A stretch of 64,000 nucleotides of DNA. It comes from Natrinema ejinorense (lineage in GTDB: Archaea > Halobacteriota > Halobacteria > Halobacteriales > Natrialbaceae). Below, piece by piece: positions 7,903 to 16,246 of this stretch (the first letter of the stretch is position 1; each line of letters begins with the position of its first letter). Location: positions 372,001 through 436,000 of the forward strand of contig NZ_NXNI01000001.1 in assembly GCF_002494345.1 (NCBI RefSeq), read 5' to 3'. A program made the position numbers and the translations under genes. The notes beneath the pieces were generated by a model. The model had not been told where the DNA came from, ran no database searches, and saw only the letters and a program-made list of their open reading frames with translations.

Positions 7903-8691
7903 ATGAACGATCCAGATACGCTTGTCACTGAACGAGCCTTTGCGCGCACCTACGACGGTGGCGACTACGACAATACGTGGAGTGCGGTCAAACAGTATCG
8001 TCGCGCGGTCACGTTCAGCGTTGATAACCCAGAGACGAGTATTGGTGACATTGCCTCTGCGGCGGATGCACCGACCGAGCGGATCCGGCCATGGATTGAC
8101 GAGGGGGCAGTACCGCCTGTCATTCAAGGACTGTACAGCTCACATTCCCATGACTGGATCGGTGTCACGTACGATAATTTGACGCCACTGAACGTGCTCG
8201 TCGCGAACGTCTATTCAGGTGGAACAATTCATACCAATCACACACCGAAGTTTACTCTCAATGACGACGGACACGACGCAACCGTTATTAAAGCCCTTGA
8301 ACTGGCCGGTACTGGCTACCGGACGGAAGAATCAGGAACGAGTCAGGCAGTTGTCCCCGGCGAGGATGCGATCGCGCTTGGCCGTGTGCTGACTGTTCTC
8401 GGCGCACCGATGGGAAGAAAAACAGAGATCGAAGGGCTATCGCTGCCATGGTATCTCGACGACTCTCCGGAATCGGTCCGCAAGCGGTTCGTCGACTCCT
8501 ATCTCGAAAACCGGGCACTGACTGACCCGACGACCGATTCGATCCAAATCATGGAAGACCGGTCACAGTCTTATCGCGAGGAACTGGCCGAGTTGATCGA
8601 ATCTGTCACCGGAGAAAGGGTGACGGTCGGTGACGAGTCTGTGACGCTGTCCGCCGAAGCATCGCGGGCGCTTGGCTACGAACGCGCGTAG
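7903..8691 (+). CDS. unknown protein with HTH-like N-terminus, possibly homing-endonuclease-like
   Basis: 262 residues from ATG 7903 (MNDPDTLVTERAFARTYDGG). An N-terminal stretch (TSIGDIASAADAPTERIRPW) looks like a helix-turn-helix. The C-terminal part (LSLPWYLDDSPESVRKRFVD) recalls LAGLIDADG-type homing-endonuclease-like proteins of haloarchaea, but I see no clear catalytic motif. It is divergent from the pilin pair, and a decayed copy accompanies the inverted pilin pair near 59.1-59.3 kb. A pilin-linked regulator is an alternative. Confidence 0.55.
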   Translation: MNDPDTLVTERAFARTYDGGDYDNTWSAVKQYRRAVTFSVDNPETSIGDIASAADAPTERIRPWIDEGAVPPVIQGLYSSHSHDWIGVTYDNLTPLNVLVANVYSGGTIHTNHTPKFTLNDDGHDATVIKALELAGTGYRTEESGTSQAVVPGEDAIALGRVLTVLGAPMGRKTEIEGLSLPWYLDDSPESVRKRFVDSYLENRALTDPTTDSIQIMEDRSQSYREELAELIESVTGERVTVGDESVTLSAEASRALGYERA

Positions 8692-8805
8692 ATTGCTTGA
8701 TGGATTAGATAAGGGAATAATCAAATCAGATTCTACTGTTTTGATCATCTTTCAAGGTAGATCTCACTCGTCAGAAATTAATAGGTAGTACAGTAACTAC
8801 CGATC

Positions 8806-9816
8806 ATGATTTCGGACGCTCGAGCCCTCCGCCCTTCTCATATCCCGAGTGACCTCTACCATCGGGATGCGAAAATTGAACAGTTGGCCGACGCACTCCG
8901 GCCCATTGCGGACGGAGACACCGGAGAGAACGTGATCATCTTCGGTCCGAGCGGGACGGGGAAGACGACTCTCTCGAGGTTCGTCGTTCGCGAACTCGAG
9001 CACGAGACGCTCGATTTCCGCTGGGGCTACCATAACTGTATCTCCGGTTCATCAAAAGCCGAAGTTCTCTATGGAGTCATGCGCGATGCGGATTTGGGGG
9101 CGGATCTCAAAAAGATTGGATCACCGACGAGCGCATTTATAGATCGACTCCGTGAGAGCGACAAGCGAATCGTCGCGATTGTCGACGAGGTCGACGTGAT
9201 CGAGGACGATACGACGCTACAGGCACTCATCGATATTCCGAATGTGACGATCGTTGCGATCACGATTGACGAGGACGACCTCTTTGCCCACTTCGACTCT
9301 CGCGTTCGCAGTCGACTCCGGAGCGCAGAGACGATCACGCTGGATCGGTTCACCCACGCGCAACTGGTTGATATCCTTCAGGCGCGGATCCAAGCCGGAT
9401 TGCGCCCTGGGACGATCTCGAGCGACGCGATCGACAGTATCGCTGATATCGCTGCGGGAGACGCTCGTGAAGCCATCGGGATACTCCGGAGTGCAGCGCG
9501 AGCTATCTCGAGAGATGGCGATCGATCCCAGATCACTGTCGAGGTCGTCGACGATAACCGGACAGCGGCTCTCGAGGAGATCCACCTCGAACGTGTCGAG
9601 GATCTCGGCACACACAAGCGCCTGCTATACGATATCATCGAAGCCTCGGGGAAGGTTCCTAGTACAGAGCTGCACGATGCCTACGAACAGCGGGCACAGA
9701 ATACGAAGGCGAAGAGCACCCGACGACGGTACCTTACGAACCTTGAGGAAAAGTACGGACTAATCGAATCGAACGGAAACGGGAAAGGGAAGGTCTACGC
9801 TGTCCCCGACTTCTGA
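8806..9816 (+). CDS. orc1/cdc6: Orc1/Cdc6 replication initiator (replicon A)
   Basis: 336 residues. AAA+ ATPase: Walker A FGPSGTGKTT (about 45-54), Walker B IVDEVDV (about 125), sensor region around ITIDEDDLFAHF, then a lid and a C-terminal winged helix (SGKVPSTELHDAYEQRA). It is shorter than chromosomal Orc1 proteins and typical of plasmid or provirus initiators. Start ATG 8806 with DARALRPSHIPSDLYHRD is standard for the family. A close paralogue lies at 49042-50052 in the same orientation. It should bind repeats next to itself and load MCM. Confidence 0.9.
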   Translation: MISDARALRPSHIPSDLYHRDAKIEQLADALRPIADGDTGENVIIFGPSGTGKTTLSRFVVRELEHETLDFRWGYHNCISGSSKAEVLYGVMRDADLGADLKKIGSPTSAFIDRLRESDKRIVAIVDEVDVIEDDTTLQALIDIPNVTIVAITIDEDDLFAHFDSRVRSRLRSAETITLDRFTHAQLVDILQARIQAGLRPGTISSDAIDSIADIAAGDAREAIGILRSAARAISRDGDRSQITVEVVDDNRTAALEEIHLERVEDLGTHKRLLYDIIEASGKVPSTELHDAYEQRAQNTKAKSTRRRYLTNLEEKYGLIESNGNGKGKVYAVPDF

Positions 9817-9957
9817 GCTTTCCGTTCGTTCCGTTCGTTTTCCGTTCACTGGTGTAGAGGCTCTGCCTCTCCAGTTATTGGCTTCGAGAGCTATTTTCGC
9901 CCATTTTCCGTTCACCTCCGCTCTGGACTTATCTACGGCTGTGATCTTCATTCGCTC
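9817..9957. promoter_or_regulatory. CCGTTC-repeat region, possible origin iterons
   Basis: Directly after orc lie repeated TTCCGTTC/CCGTTCGT units (9822-9851) and another TTTTCCGTTC at about 9904-9913, then CTTATC some 30 bp before the next ATG (leaderless-type promoter). The same units recur around 53854-53876 and 53939-53950 in replicon B. A role as Orc-binding origin or as promoter element is inferred. Confidence 0.4.
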
Positions 9958-10239
9958 ATGTCTGTCCAAGCAGACCGTTCAAGGTCGAGTGAATCACGAT
10001 TGAGTAGGAAACTCGAGGATGGCCGAGTCGTCGACATCGAGATCACTGGATCGCCGGAGAACAAGAAGCGGATCGATGTTCGCGTCGAGCGTGGGCGGCA
10101 CTGGGTATTTGCAGTCCAGAATCAAACCGCTGGGCTGATAATGACGCTGAACGCGGACGGGCAGCGCGTTGATGACGAGATTCCCAGCTGGCTCGAGCCG
10201 TTACTCCGACAGATCGGACTCGAGGGGGTCGAGAAATGA
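9958..10239 (+). CDS. conserved partner gene downstream of orc
   Basis: 93 residues with no domain I recognise. It has a beta-rich core (RVVDIEITGSPENKKRIDVR, then RHWVFAVQNQTAGLI) and a C-terminal helix (PSWLEPLLRQIGLEGVE). The paralogue at 53992-54264 keeps the same core and the same position after orc, so the pair is probably a replication or maintenance unit of this element family. Confidence 0.7.
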   Translation: MSVQADRSRSSESRLSRKLEDGRVVDIEITGSPENKKRIDVRVERGRHWVFAVQNQTAGLIMTLNADGQRVDDEIPSWLEPLLRQIGLEGVEK

Positions 10240-10241
10240 GC

Positions 10242-10493
10242 CTACCTGTTATTGTCGATCCACTCGCACCAGGCACGGAAGTCCTCTGCACCGCATTGAT
10301 TAGCAATCGATCGCATCGTCCCGGTCGGGATCTTGTCTTCGGAATGCATCGGAACAGTGACGGTCCGTACCTCGTCGGTTTCGGGGTGTTCGTATCGGAG
10401 CTTCAGGTGGCTTCCCGTTCGGTCGATTGGACGGAACCCGTGATCCTGAAGAACCTTCGCGATTTCCCGTCCGGAAAACGTCGTCCGAACCAT
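10242..10493 (-). CDS. hicA: HicA toxin (mRNA interferase)
   Basis: 83 residues with the dsRBD-like HicA fold: FSGREIAKVLQDHGF, then GSHLKLRY containing the catalytic His, then TVPMHSEDKIPTGTMRSI. HicA toxins cleave mRNA and are neutralised by HicB. It directly follows hicB with the ORFs abutting (antitoxin first, as usual in archaea). It probably stabilises replicon A; replicon B lacks it and has another small minus-strand gene at this place. Confidence 0.85.
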   Translation of the reverse strand: MVRTTFSGREIAKVLQDHGFRPIDRTGSHLKLRYEHPETDEVRTVTVPMHSEDKIPTGTMRSIANQCGAEDFRAWCEWIDNNR

Positions 10494-10751
10494 CTACTGC
10501 ATGAACTCGGGGAGTTCCTTGTCACCGGTAGCGTCGGGATCGAGCCCCCATTCTTCGAGATCTGCGTCTGTGACCGGCTCACCGCCGCCCTCGTGCAGTT
10601 CGAGGGCTTCCGCGAGCATCGACAGTGCTTCGGCCTTGGAGTCGCCGAACGATGCAACACCGGTCTCGAGATCGACGGCGGTAATACTCCCGTTGTCTTC
10701 GTGGACGAACTCGACGCCCTCGTTTCGGTCACGTCGTGTCGCACTCGCCAT
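10494..10751 (-). CDS. hicB: HicB antitoxin
   Basis: 85 residues from ATG 10751 (MASATRRDRNEGVEFVHED). The partial RNase H-like HicB core is visible (GSITAVDLETGVASFGDSKAEALSML). The ORF can extend to 10814, but the internal start fits the family better. Paired with hicA. Confidence 0.8.
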   Translation of the reverse strand: MASATRRDRNEGVEFVHEDNGSITAVDLETGVASFGDSKAEALSMLAEALELHEGGGEPVTDADLEEWGLDPDATGDKELPEFMQ

Positions 10752-10817
10752 ATACCGCCACGTAGGAGAAAGACGCTGATAAGCGTTCGCTCCGCACCGA
10801 CGAGACCCGGACACCGA

Positions 10818-11087
10818 TCACTCGGTATCCGGCTCGAGGTCGTCCGCGTCGAGATCTCCCTCGAGATAAGCTTCACCTTCTGGAGTGATTCGATAGTAAC
10901 CAGCGTCGTCGACCTTTTCGATGAGCCCGTACTCGACAAGCACGGGAAGCCGTTCCTGAACGGTTGTTCTTGCCTTTCCGATATTGTGTGCGATAGTCGA
11001 CGGTTTAAGATCCAATCCGGTGGTGAGGGCTTCCAGAATCTGGTTATCAGTTGGAAGTTGCATCCAGCCACCGGGTTGCTTCATCAA
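10818..11087 (-). CDS. winged-helix repressor (PhiH1-like)
   Basis: 89 residues: a winged helix (TDNQILEALTTGLDLKPSTI, then KARTTVQERLPVLVEYGLI with wing YYRITPEGEAYLEG), like the phage PhiH1 repressor-type regulators of haloarchaeal mobile elements. It is divergent from the 11319 operon and separated from it by a palindrome at 11160-11173, so it probably represses that operon and itself. The counterpart in replicon B is 54541-54816. Confidence 0.75.
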   Translation of the reverse strand: MMKQPGGWMQLPTDNQILEALTTGLDLKPSTIAHNIGKARTTVQERLPVLVEYGLIEKVDDAGYYRITPEGEAYLEGDLDADDLEPDTE

Positions 11088-11159
11088 TTGTCAATCACAG
11101 ACTGTGCTTTTGAAAGAATCGCATGGCCACTATCTTCAGACTATATAGTTCGAAAAGGC

Positions 11160-11173
11160 GTACTATCTAGTAC
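11160..11173. promoter_or_regulatory. operator-like palindrome GTACTATCTAGTAC
   Basis: A perfect 6-bp inverted repeat with a 2-bp spacer in the divergent region between the winged-helix gene and the 11319 operon; a TATA-like CTATATAG lies just before it (about 11140-11147). A likely site for the divergent repressor. Confidence 0.5.
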
Positions 11174-11210
11174 GAGTTTTTATTGTGCTGGAGTTAAGAC
11201 TGGTTGGATA

Positions 11211-11300
11211 ACGCGAGTTTCACGTGGACCCGACTGTCCGTTGGGTCCGCTCGGAAAATGCGGGCCGGTGATGGTGACACCGGGTCCGCGCGGCTCGCGT
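11211..11300 (+). ncRNA. conserved three-stem leader RNA, copy A
   Basis: A 90-nt element before the PadR-like gene, matching 54942-55031 at 83 of 90 positions. Stem P1 pairs ACGCGAG (11211-11217) with CTCGCGT (11294-11300). Hairpin P2 pairs GGACCC (11226-11231) with GGGTCC (11243-11248). P3 pairs GCGG/CCGC and CCGGTG/CACCGG (11260-11270 with 11278-11289). The one change in P1 between copies (C-G to A-T) is compensatory. ATG follows 18 nt after P1. It could be a regulatory leader, a small RNA or a DNA structure; its function is unknown. Confidence 0.6.
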
Positions 11301-11318
11301 AGATGTGGTACGCAAGCC

Positions 11319-11747
11319 ATGTACGACGACACTTCGCGGGGTCTTGAAAGCCCCGACACGACAGACGCATCGACCCTTTCTGACCAGCGACTCGTGGCCG
11401 ACGGCGGCACGACGTGGGGTAATCTCACTGGGTTCCAGCGCGACGCCCTGGAAGCGATCGCTCGTCTCGAGCGCGATGACGAGACCTGCTACGGACTCGC
11501 GATTAAGAATCAGCTCGAGCCCAAGTATGGTGAAGTGAATCACGGACGGCTGTACTCGAACCTCGATGCGCTCGTCGAGCGCGGACTCGTCGAGAAGTCG
11601 GCCCTCGACAAGCGCACGAACGAATACGTTCTCACCAGCGATGGGCGTGGGCTGCTACGCCAGCATCTCGAGCGGCTCGCGGACGCTTGTGGACTCGAGA
11701 TCGCCGCGACCGACGGTTCCGGAGATGGTGATCACGATGGGGAGTGA
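11319..11747 (+). CDS. PadR-like winged-helix regulator
   Basis: 142 residues from ATG 11319 just after the structured leader; the upstream in-frame extension to 10236 is antisense to hicBA and is not used. N-terminal RGLESPDTT is shared with the otherwise unrelated gene at 55050. Residues about 35-125 are PadR-like (GFQRDALEAIARLERDDETC, then GRLYSNLDALVERGLVEKSA). The same domain ends the 55469-56395 protein of replicon B. Probably an element regulator. Confidence 0.75.
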   Translation: MYDDTSRGLESPDTTDASTLSDQRLVADGGTTWGNLTGFQRDALEAIARLERDDETCYGLAIKNQLEPKYGEVNHGRLYSNLDALVERGLVEKSALDKRTNEYVLTSDGRGLLRQHLERLADACGLEIAATDGSGDGDHDGE

Positions 11748-12075
11748 TGAGTTCCTCGCCCTCGAGGCGCAACTCGAGGTGTTCGAGCGCCAGGCCGACG
11801 CGATGGAACGACAGACCGCGGCCCTCGAGGCGATCGCCACGGAACTCCGCTATCAGAACGCGGCGCTGGTCGAGATGATCGCGTGTCTCGACGATCTATC
11901 GGCTCGCGTCGACGACCATCATATGCCGGACCACCCGCCACACGATCGGTCCGGACCCGCGTTGCAGACGTGGCTGCAGGATCGGCTGTTCGAACGCGAC
12001 GAACTCGAGGACGATCACCCGCGATTCCGCTGGGGCAGTCCGGAGAACTGGTCCGGTGGTGATCGGGATGAGTGA
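11737..12075 (+). CDS. small coiled-coil protein
   Basis: 112 residues from ATG 11737. An N-terminal coiled coil (LEVFERQADAMERQTAALEA) is followed by a conserved tail (RFRWGSPENWSGGDRDE). The paralogue at 57248-57541 shares coiled coil and tail and also directly precedes the integrase region. It overlaps neighbours on both sides. Possibly an accessory or recombination directionality factor; inferred from position only. Confidence 0.65.
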   Translation: MGSDEFLALEAQLEVFERQADAMERQTAALEAIATELRYQNAALVEMIACLDDLSARVDDHHMPDHPPHDRSGPALQTWLQDRLFERDELEDDHPRFRWGSPENWSGGDRDE

Positions 12076-13156
12076 TGATCTCGAGCCGATCGCACCGCGC
12101 GAGGCGGTAGACATGTGGCTCGATCGGCTACAGTCCACGCGGGCCGATGAAACACTCAAGAGCTATCGTTACCGACTGAAGCCGTTCGTTCAGTGGTGCA
12201 GTGAACAGGGGATTGACAACCTGAACCTACTCACGAGTCGCGATATCTTCCAGTACGACTCGAGTCGTCGAGCGAAGGGGCTGAAGGTGTCGACACTGAA
12301 TAACCAGATCGGGACGCTCAAGCAGTTCATTCAGTTCTGCGCGCGGATCGACGCGGTAGACCAGGACCTTCCTGCGAAGATAGAGGTTCCATCCGTTGAC
12401 CTTGCCGATCGCGTCAACGAGGAACTGCTAACTGCCGAGCGTGCGGAGACGATTCGTGAGAATCTCCGCCGGTACGAACGCGCGTCGCGACGCCACGTGA
12501 TATTCGAACTGATGTGGCACACTGGGTGTCGACTCGGTGGGCTCTGCTCGCTTGACCTCGGGGATTGTTTCTTCGAGGAATCCGACCTTGAGCGGCTCCA
12601 ACATCAGGATGATATCGATTCGGAGGCCCTCGAGTCAGTCGAGTTGCCGTTCGTGTACTTCCGTCACCGCGAGACGACACCGCTGAAGAACAAGCGGGAA
12701 GGCGAGCGCCCGGTCGCGCTTGCGGAAGACGTCGCGGAGTATGTTCGCGAGTACATTCGTATCAATCGCGTTGAGCGTGCTGATGTCGACGAGCGACGGC
12801 CGCTCCTGACGACGGAGAAGGGGAAACATCCCCGAATATCGAAGTCCCATATCCGGCTGGAGATTTACACTATGACTCAGCCCTGTCAGTGGGGTGGGTG
12901 TCCCCACGACCGGGATACCATGAACTGCGAGGCCTTGGAGCATGGACAGCAGGCACGGTGTCCCTCGAGTCGGTCTCCCCATCCGATCCGAACGGGTGCG
13001 ATCACGAACATGCGAGACCGGGGCTGGCCGCCCGAAGTCGTCGCGGAGCGAGTGAACGCCACTCCCGAGGTGATTAGGGAACACTACGACCACCCCGACC
13101 CGATTCGGCGGATGCAGTCTCGTCGCGAGTTTCTGAATCGAGGTGATTCCGAATGA
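12068..13156 (+). CDS. tyrosine recombinase/integrase (replicon A)
   Basis: 362 residues from ATG 12068. SAM-like N-terminal core-binding domain (SYRYRLKPFVQWCSEQGI), catalytic domain with the first Arg in WHTGCRLGG, the box HPIRTG (HxxR) and the nucleophile Tyr in REHYDHPD. A Cys-rich insertion (CQWGGCPHDRDTMNC) before HxxR resembles zinc-finger insertions of haloarchaeal integrases. The paralogue is 57665-58849. It integrates or excises the element; I could not identify its att sites. Confidence 0.88.
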   Translation: MSDDLEPIAPREAVDMWLDRLQSTRADETLKSYRYRLKPFVQWCSEQGIDNLNLLTSRDIFQYDSSRRAKGLKVSTLNNQIGTLKQFIQFCARIDAVDQDLPAKIEVPSVDLADRVNEELLTAERAETIRENLRRYERASRRHVIFELMWHTGCRLGGLCSLDLGDCFFEESDLERLQHQDDIDSEALESVELPFVYFRHRETTPLKNKREGERPVALAEDVAEYVREYIRINRVERADVDERRPLLTTEKGKHPRISKSHIRLEIYTMTQPCQWGGCPHDRDTMNCEALEHGQQARCPSSRSPHPIRTGAITNMRDRGWPPEVVAERVNATPEVIREHYDHPDPIRRMQSRREFLNRGDSE

Positions 13157-13236
13157 ATTCCGATAACAGCCGGTACAGCGTTCGAAATGGTGGTATCGAC
13201 CACCTCGGCGGTCCCATTCAACGTTTTGTTGGATGA
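13153..13236 (+). CDS. 27-aa ORF coupled to the integrase
   Basis: ATG overlaps the integrase stop (ATGA) and encodes MNSDNSRYSVRNGGIDHLGG plus seven residues. A related but frame-disrupted stretch follows the replicon B integrase near 58900-58945 (CCTCGGCGGTCCCA shared). It may be a real microprotein or part of the attachment region. Confidence 0.35.
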   Translation: MNSDNSRYSVRNGGIDHLGGPIQRFVG

Positions 13237-13327
13237 AAATTACTACAGGGAGAGCACCCTGTAGTTCCAACGTTCACTGCAGATCACCGTGGGATAAACA
13301 CCTCTCTTTAAGTGCGAGGTGGTCGGC

Positions 13328-13447
13328 GTGAGCTCCGATACTGAGGAACTTCCGCCAGCGGTGCATGTGTGCCGATTCTGTGGCTTTGAGATCAGTGAGT
13401 CCGGCCAGGAGTGCGTCGCGAAAGATGAGGGGGTGTGCCAGCCATGA
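13328..13447 (+). CDS. 39-aa zinc-finger microprotein
   Basis: GTG start, product MSSDTEELPPAVHVCRFCGF followed by two more Cys (about 10 and 17 residues after the CRFC pair). Stop and next ATG overlap (ATGATG at 13444), so it is coupled to the next zinc protein. Confidence 0.5.
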   Translation: MSSDTEELPPAVHVCRFCGFEISESGQECVAKDEGVCQP

Positions 13448-13734
13448 TGCGCCTCAGTGTTGGGACGGAACCCGGCCGCTGCCTCTGCTGTGGCTCGCAT
13501 GTCACGCCGCAGTTCCGACGCGGGTACGGCGATGAGGACGACCGTGCCCATCGCTGCCGCCGATGTGATGTCGACGAGCGGCTTTCGGCTGGTAGCGCTG
13601 CTGGGAAAGATGTCCCGAAGCCAGACCCGCTCGAGGATCCGTCTCGGTTCCAGCCTGCTTTCGAGGACCTTCCCGAGAACGTGAAGGCAGTGTGTCAGCC
13701 CGTCGCAACTGATGGGGGTGAGGTCGATGGGTGA
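13444..13734 (+). CDS. zinc-ribbon protein, DUF7563-like
   Basis: 96 residues from ATG 13444. The N-terminal zinc ribbon CLCCGSHVTPQF ... CRRC closely resembles the small haloarchaeal DUF7563 type. The C-terminal half is disordered and acidic. It overlaps the next gene by 8 bp. Probably DNA- or protein-binding within the element operon. Confidence 0.65.
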   Translation: MMRLSVGTEPGRCLCCGSHVTPQFRRGYGDEDDRAHRCRRCDVDERLSAGSAAGKDVPKPDPLEDPSRFQPAFEDLPENVKAVCQPVATDGGEVDG

Positions 13735-14428
13735 CTCGACGAAGAATCCGAATCACGCCGACGGCGTGTACGGCATCGTCCAGCAGGCCTACAACAAGGT
13801 GTTGCGGCCACGCCTGCCGCGGACGATCGGGACTCTCGCGGGCGTCGAAGCCCGCGCTCCGCGGCTGCTCGACGTGAACAAAGATCGGCCGGGCTACAAG
13901 CGTGGCATGGTCGACGCGATTCGAGCGCACGTCGAGCCAGGGATGATCGTCGACGAGATCGGCACCGGTCGCGGCGTTCTGACGGTTCACTGTCTGCGCG
14001 AGGGGGCGAGTCACGTTCGTGGCTACGAGGCCGCAGAGGAGATGCTCGAGATCGCCCAGGAGACGCTGACCCGTAACGTCGGTCCGAGTTGGAGTGTCGA
14101 CGTTGGTCTCCATCACGCGATCGTCGGTGAACCCGGCAACGTCTACGGTGAGGCCGCAGAGACGGTCGTTCCCGCACACGACCTCTCCTGTGCCGACGTG
14201 TTGATCATGGACGTTGAAGGGGCGGAGCAGCCGATCCTGCGTGAATTGGGAGTCGCTCCCGAGACGGTTATCGTCGAGACGCATCCCGAACGCGGTGCGC
14301 CGCCATCGGAGACGCGCGAGTTGCTCGAGGACATCGGCTACGAGATCGACCGTCGGCAGTACGAGCCGGGTGTCGATATCGAAGTCAAACCTGTCCTGGT
14401 CGGATCGCTGGAGGGTCACGATGACTGA
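13727..14428 (+). CDS. FkbM-like SAM-dependent methyltransferase
   Basis: 233 residues from ATG 13727 (MGDSTKNPNHADGVYGIV). Rossmann-type methyltransferase: motif I VDEIGTGRGVLTV, acidic motif II GYEAAEEM, and LIMDVEGAE, the typical FkbM motif. The substrate is unknown; FkbM enzymes O-methylate sugars or small molecules, and virus-borne ones may modify capsid glycans. It overlaps the DNA methylase start (ATGACTGA). Confidence 0.65.
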   Translation: MGDSTKNPNHADGVYGIVQQAYNKVLRPRLPRTIGTLAGVEARAPRLLDVNKDRPGYKRGMVDAIRAHVEPGMIVDEIGTGRGVLTVHCLREGASHVRGYEAAEEMLEIAQETLTRNVGPSWSVDVGLHHAIVGEPGNVYGEAAETVVPAHDLSCADVLIMDVEGAEQPILRELGVAPETVIVETHPERGAPPSETRELLEDIGYEIDRRQYEPGVDIEVKPVLVGSLEGHDD

Positions 14429-15740
14429 CGAGAGCGTCACATCCCCGATCGGGATTGACCGGTGGGTAAATGATATCCACCAGGGAGATGCTACTGACAC
14501 TCTTTCCGAACTCCCCGAATCGTCGGTTCACTGCGTGATGACTTCACCACCATACTTCGGACTTCGCGACTACGGCGTCGAGGGTCAGATCGGTCTCGAG
14601 GAGTCACTTGACGAGTATATCGACGCGCTGCTCGAGGTTGCCGCCGAACTCCGACGCGTCCTTCGCGATGATGCCAGCTGGTGGCTCAACCTCGGGGATA
14701 CGTTCGCCAACAAATCGAAGATGCTCGTTCCGCATCGTGTTGCGATCGCGCTTGAGGACGCCGGCTGGGTCGTCCGTGCTGACGCAGTCTGGCACAAACC
14801 CAGCGGGATGCCCAGTTCAGCGCATGACCGCCTGAACGAGACCAAAGAGTTCCTCTTTCACCTGACGCCGAAACCGGAGTACTGGTTCAATCTGGACGCG
14901 ATCCGCGAGCCCCACGATCCCGTGTCGATAGAGCGCAGCACCAGATCAGACACCCGTCACCAACACTCGCAGCGACAGAGCGTCGCGAGCGAGGAGACGT
15001 TGAACCCGAGGCAGTTCACCCATCCAAACGGGAAGAATCCGGGCGATGTCTTTGAGATCAACCCTGCGCAGTTCCCAGACACGCACTTCGCAGTCTATCC
15101 CGAGGTACTGTGCGAAGCACCGATCAAATCCTCATGTCCGCCAAAGGTTTGTGCGGTGTGCGGGACGCCCTATGAGCGCGGGGTTGAGAAGATTGATCCG
15201 TGGGAAGTCGAGGATCCCGACCGCGAGCAACTTCGGCGCGCGATCAACATCTACGAATCCTCGGACCTTACCGAAGAGCATCTCGAGGCGGTCCGTGCTT
15301 TCGGTTTCGCGGACACAGCGGCCGGGAAAGAACAGATTCGGTCAGGACTGAACACCGACGACGTCGAGAAACTCGCACTCGAGGCCAAGGAGGTCCTCCA
15401 GGGCTACTTCCGCGAGTTCACGACCACGTTCGAACGAACACTTGGCTGGAAGCAGGCCTGCGACTGTCCGACGGTCGGGGAGTACACCGAACCGGGGATC
15501 GTCCTCGACCCCTTCGGCGGCGCAGGGACGACTGCACTTGTCGCAAAGCGTCTCGGGCGCCGATTCATCGGGATCGACCTGAATCCGGAGTACGTCGCGA
15601 TGGCGCAGAAGCGTGTCGGGCTGACTGTTGACCAACCGGAGTACCTGCTCGACGAGGTCGAAACGTCTCTGACAGCATACACGGATGGAGGCGATCAGCA
15701 ACTAAGCGCGGGCAGTGATCGATCGGAGGGGTCGCGATGA
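14421..15740 (+). CDS. DNA methyltransferase (N4-cytosine/N6-adenine, beta class)
   Basis: 439 residues from ATG 14421. Catalytic motif IV TSPPYFGLRDYG is N-terminal (about residue 37) and SAM-binding motif I DPFGGAGTTALVAKRLGRRF is near the C-terminus, the permuted beta order. A Cys-containing insertion (CPPKVCAVCGTPYERG, with a later CDC) suggests a zinc element. TSPPY fits N4-cytosine enzymes. There is no restriction enzyme beside it, so it is probably an orphan methylase protecting the element. Confidence 0.85.
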   Translation: MTDESVTSPIGIDRWVNDIHQGDATDTLSELPESSVHCVMTSPPYFGLRDYGVEGQIGLEESLDEYIDALLEVAAELRRVLRDDASWWLNLGDTFANKSKMLVPHRVAIALEDAGWVVRADAVWHKPSGMPSSAHDRLNETKEFLFHLTPKPEYWFNLDAIREPHDPVSIERSTRSDTRHQHSQRQSVASEETLNPRQFTHPNGKNPGDVFEINPAQFPDTHFAVYPEVLCEAPIKSSCPPKVCAVCGTPYERGVEKIDPWEVEDPDREQLRRAINIYESSDLTEEHLEAVRAFGFADTAAGKEQIRSGLNTDDVEKLALEAKEVLQGYFREFTTTFERTLGWKQACDCPTVGEYTEPGIVLDPFGGAGTTALVAKRLGRRFIGIDLNPEYVAMAQKRVGLTVDQPEYLLDEVETSLTAYTDGGDQQLSAGSDRSEGSR

Positions 15741-16246
15741 GTCTTCCCAAGCAGTCTCAGCTTGCTGCCTCGAGGCAGGCAGGCGATCGATCCGAGACGG
15801 TCGTCCTCGAGCGGGTTCCCGAGCTGCGCTACGTCCCCGACACGGAGTCCCAACACTACGACGCGATCGCCGAGGCTCTCGTCGAGCCCAGCGCCGAGTT
15901 GCCGTTCGTCGGGATCGTCGTTCTCGAGTCTGGCACACCGGTCGAGATCAAGAGCGTTGCCGTCGTCTACGGCGAAGGACAACGCCGCGGACGCTTCCAG
16001 CCACGTCGCGAGCAACACGAGGCGTTGCTCGAGGCCGGAGGCGTCTACCTGTTTGCCGTCTGTGCTCCCCACAATCGGGAGTTGATCGCAGCGAAGATCG
16101 TTCCGGCTACGCAGATCGATCATCTGATCGATGTCGTTACCGACGGATGGCGATCAGCCGGCGAGGATCGGAGCGAGGAGTACGTCCAGTTCAGCTGGGC
16201 GCGCATCTTCGAACCCGATGAGATCCAGGACGGTGGTTCGCCATGA
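15737..16246 (+). CDS. PD-(D/E)XK nuclease-like protein
   Basis: 169 residues. LESGTPVEIKSVAVVY (about 64-79) fits the catalytic strand with E-x-K, followed by a helix (RREQHEALLEAGGVYLFAVC) as in Holliday-junction resolvase-like or RecB-like folds. It shares GTPVEIKS with the protein at 921-1319. It overlaps the methylase by 4 bp (ATGA). Role in DNA processing inferred. Confidence 0.55.
   Translation: MSLPKQSQLAASRQAGDRSETVVLERVPELRYVPDTESQHYDAIAEALVEPSAELPFVGIVVLESGTPVEIKSVAVVYGEGQRRGRFQPRREQHEALLEAGGVYLFAVCAPHNRELIAAKIVPATQIDHLIDVVTDGWRSAGEDRSEEYVQFSWARIFEPDEIQDGGSP

Noticed and set aside
10236-11318. 361-codon N-terminal extension of the PadR-like gene
   Set aside because: Runs antisense through hicA, hicB and the repressor and across the structured leader; the ATG at 11319 fits.
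13200-13216. CCTCGGCGGTCCCA shared after both integrases as the att core
   Set aside because: Better explained as a remnant of the same small ORF; no matching copy found at an element boundary.
13502-14500. Minus-strand ORF of 332 aa opposite the FkbM-like methyltransferase
   Set aside because: Shadow of a gene with clear motifs and overlapping operon starts.
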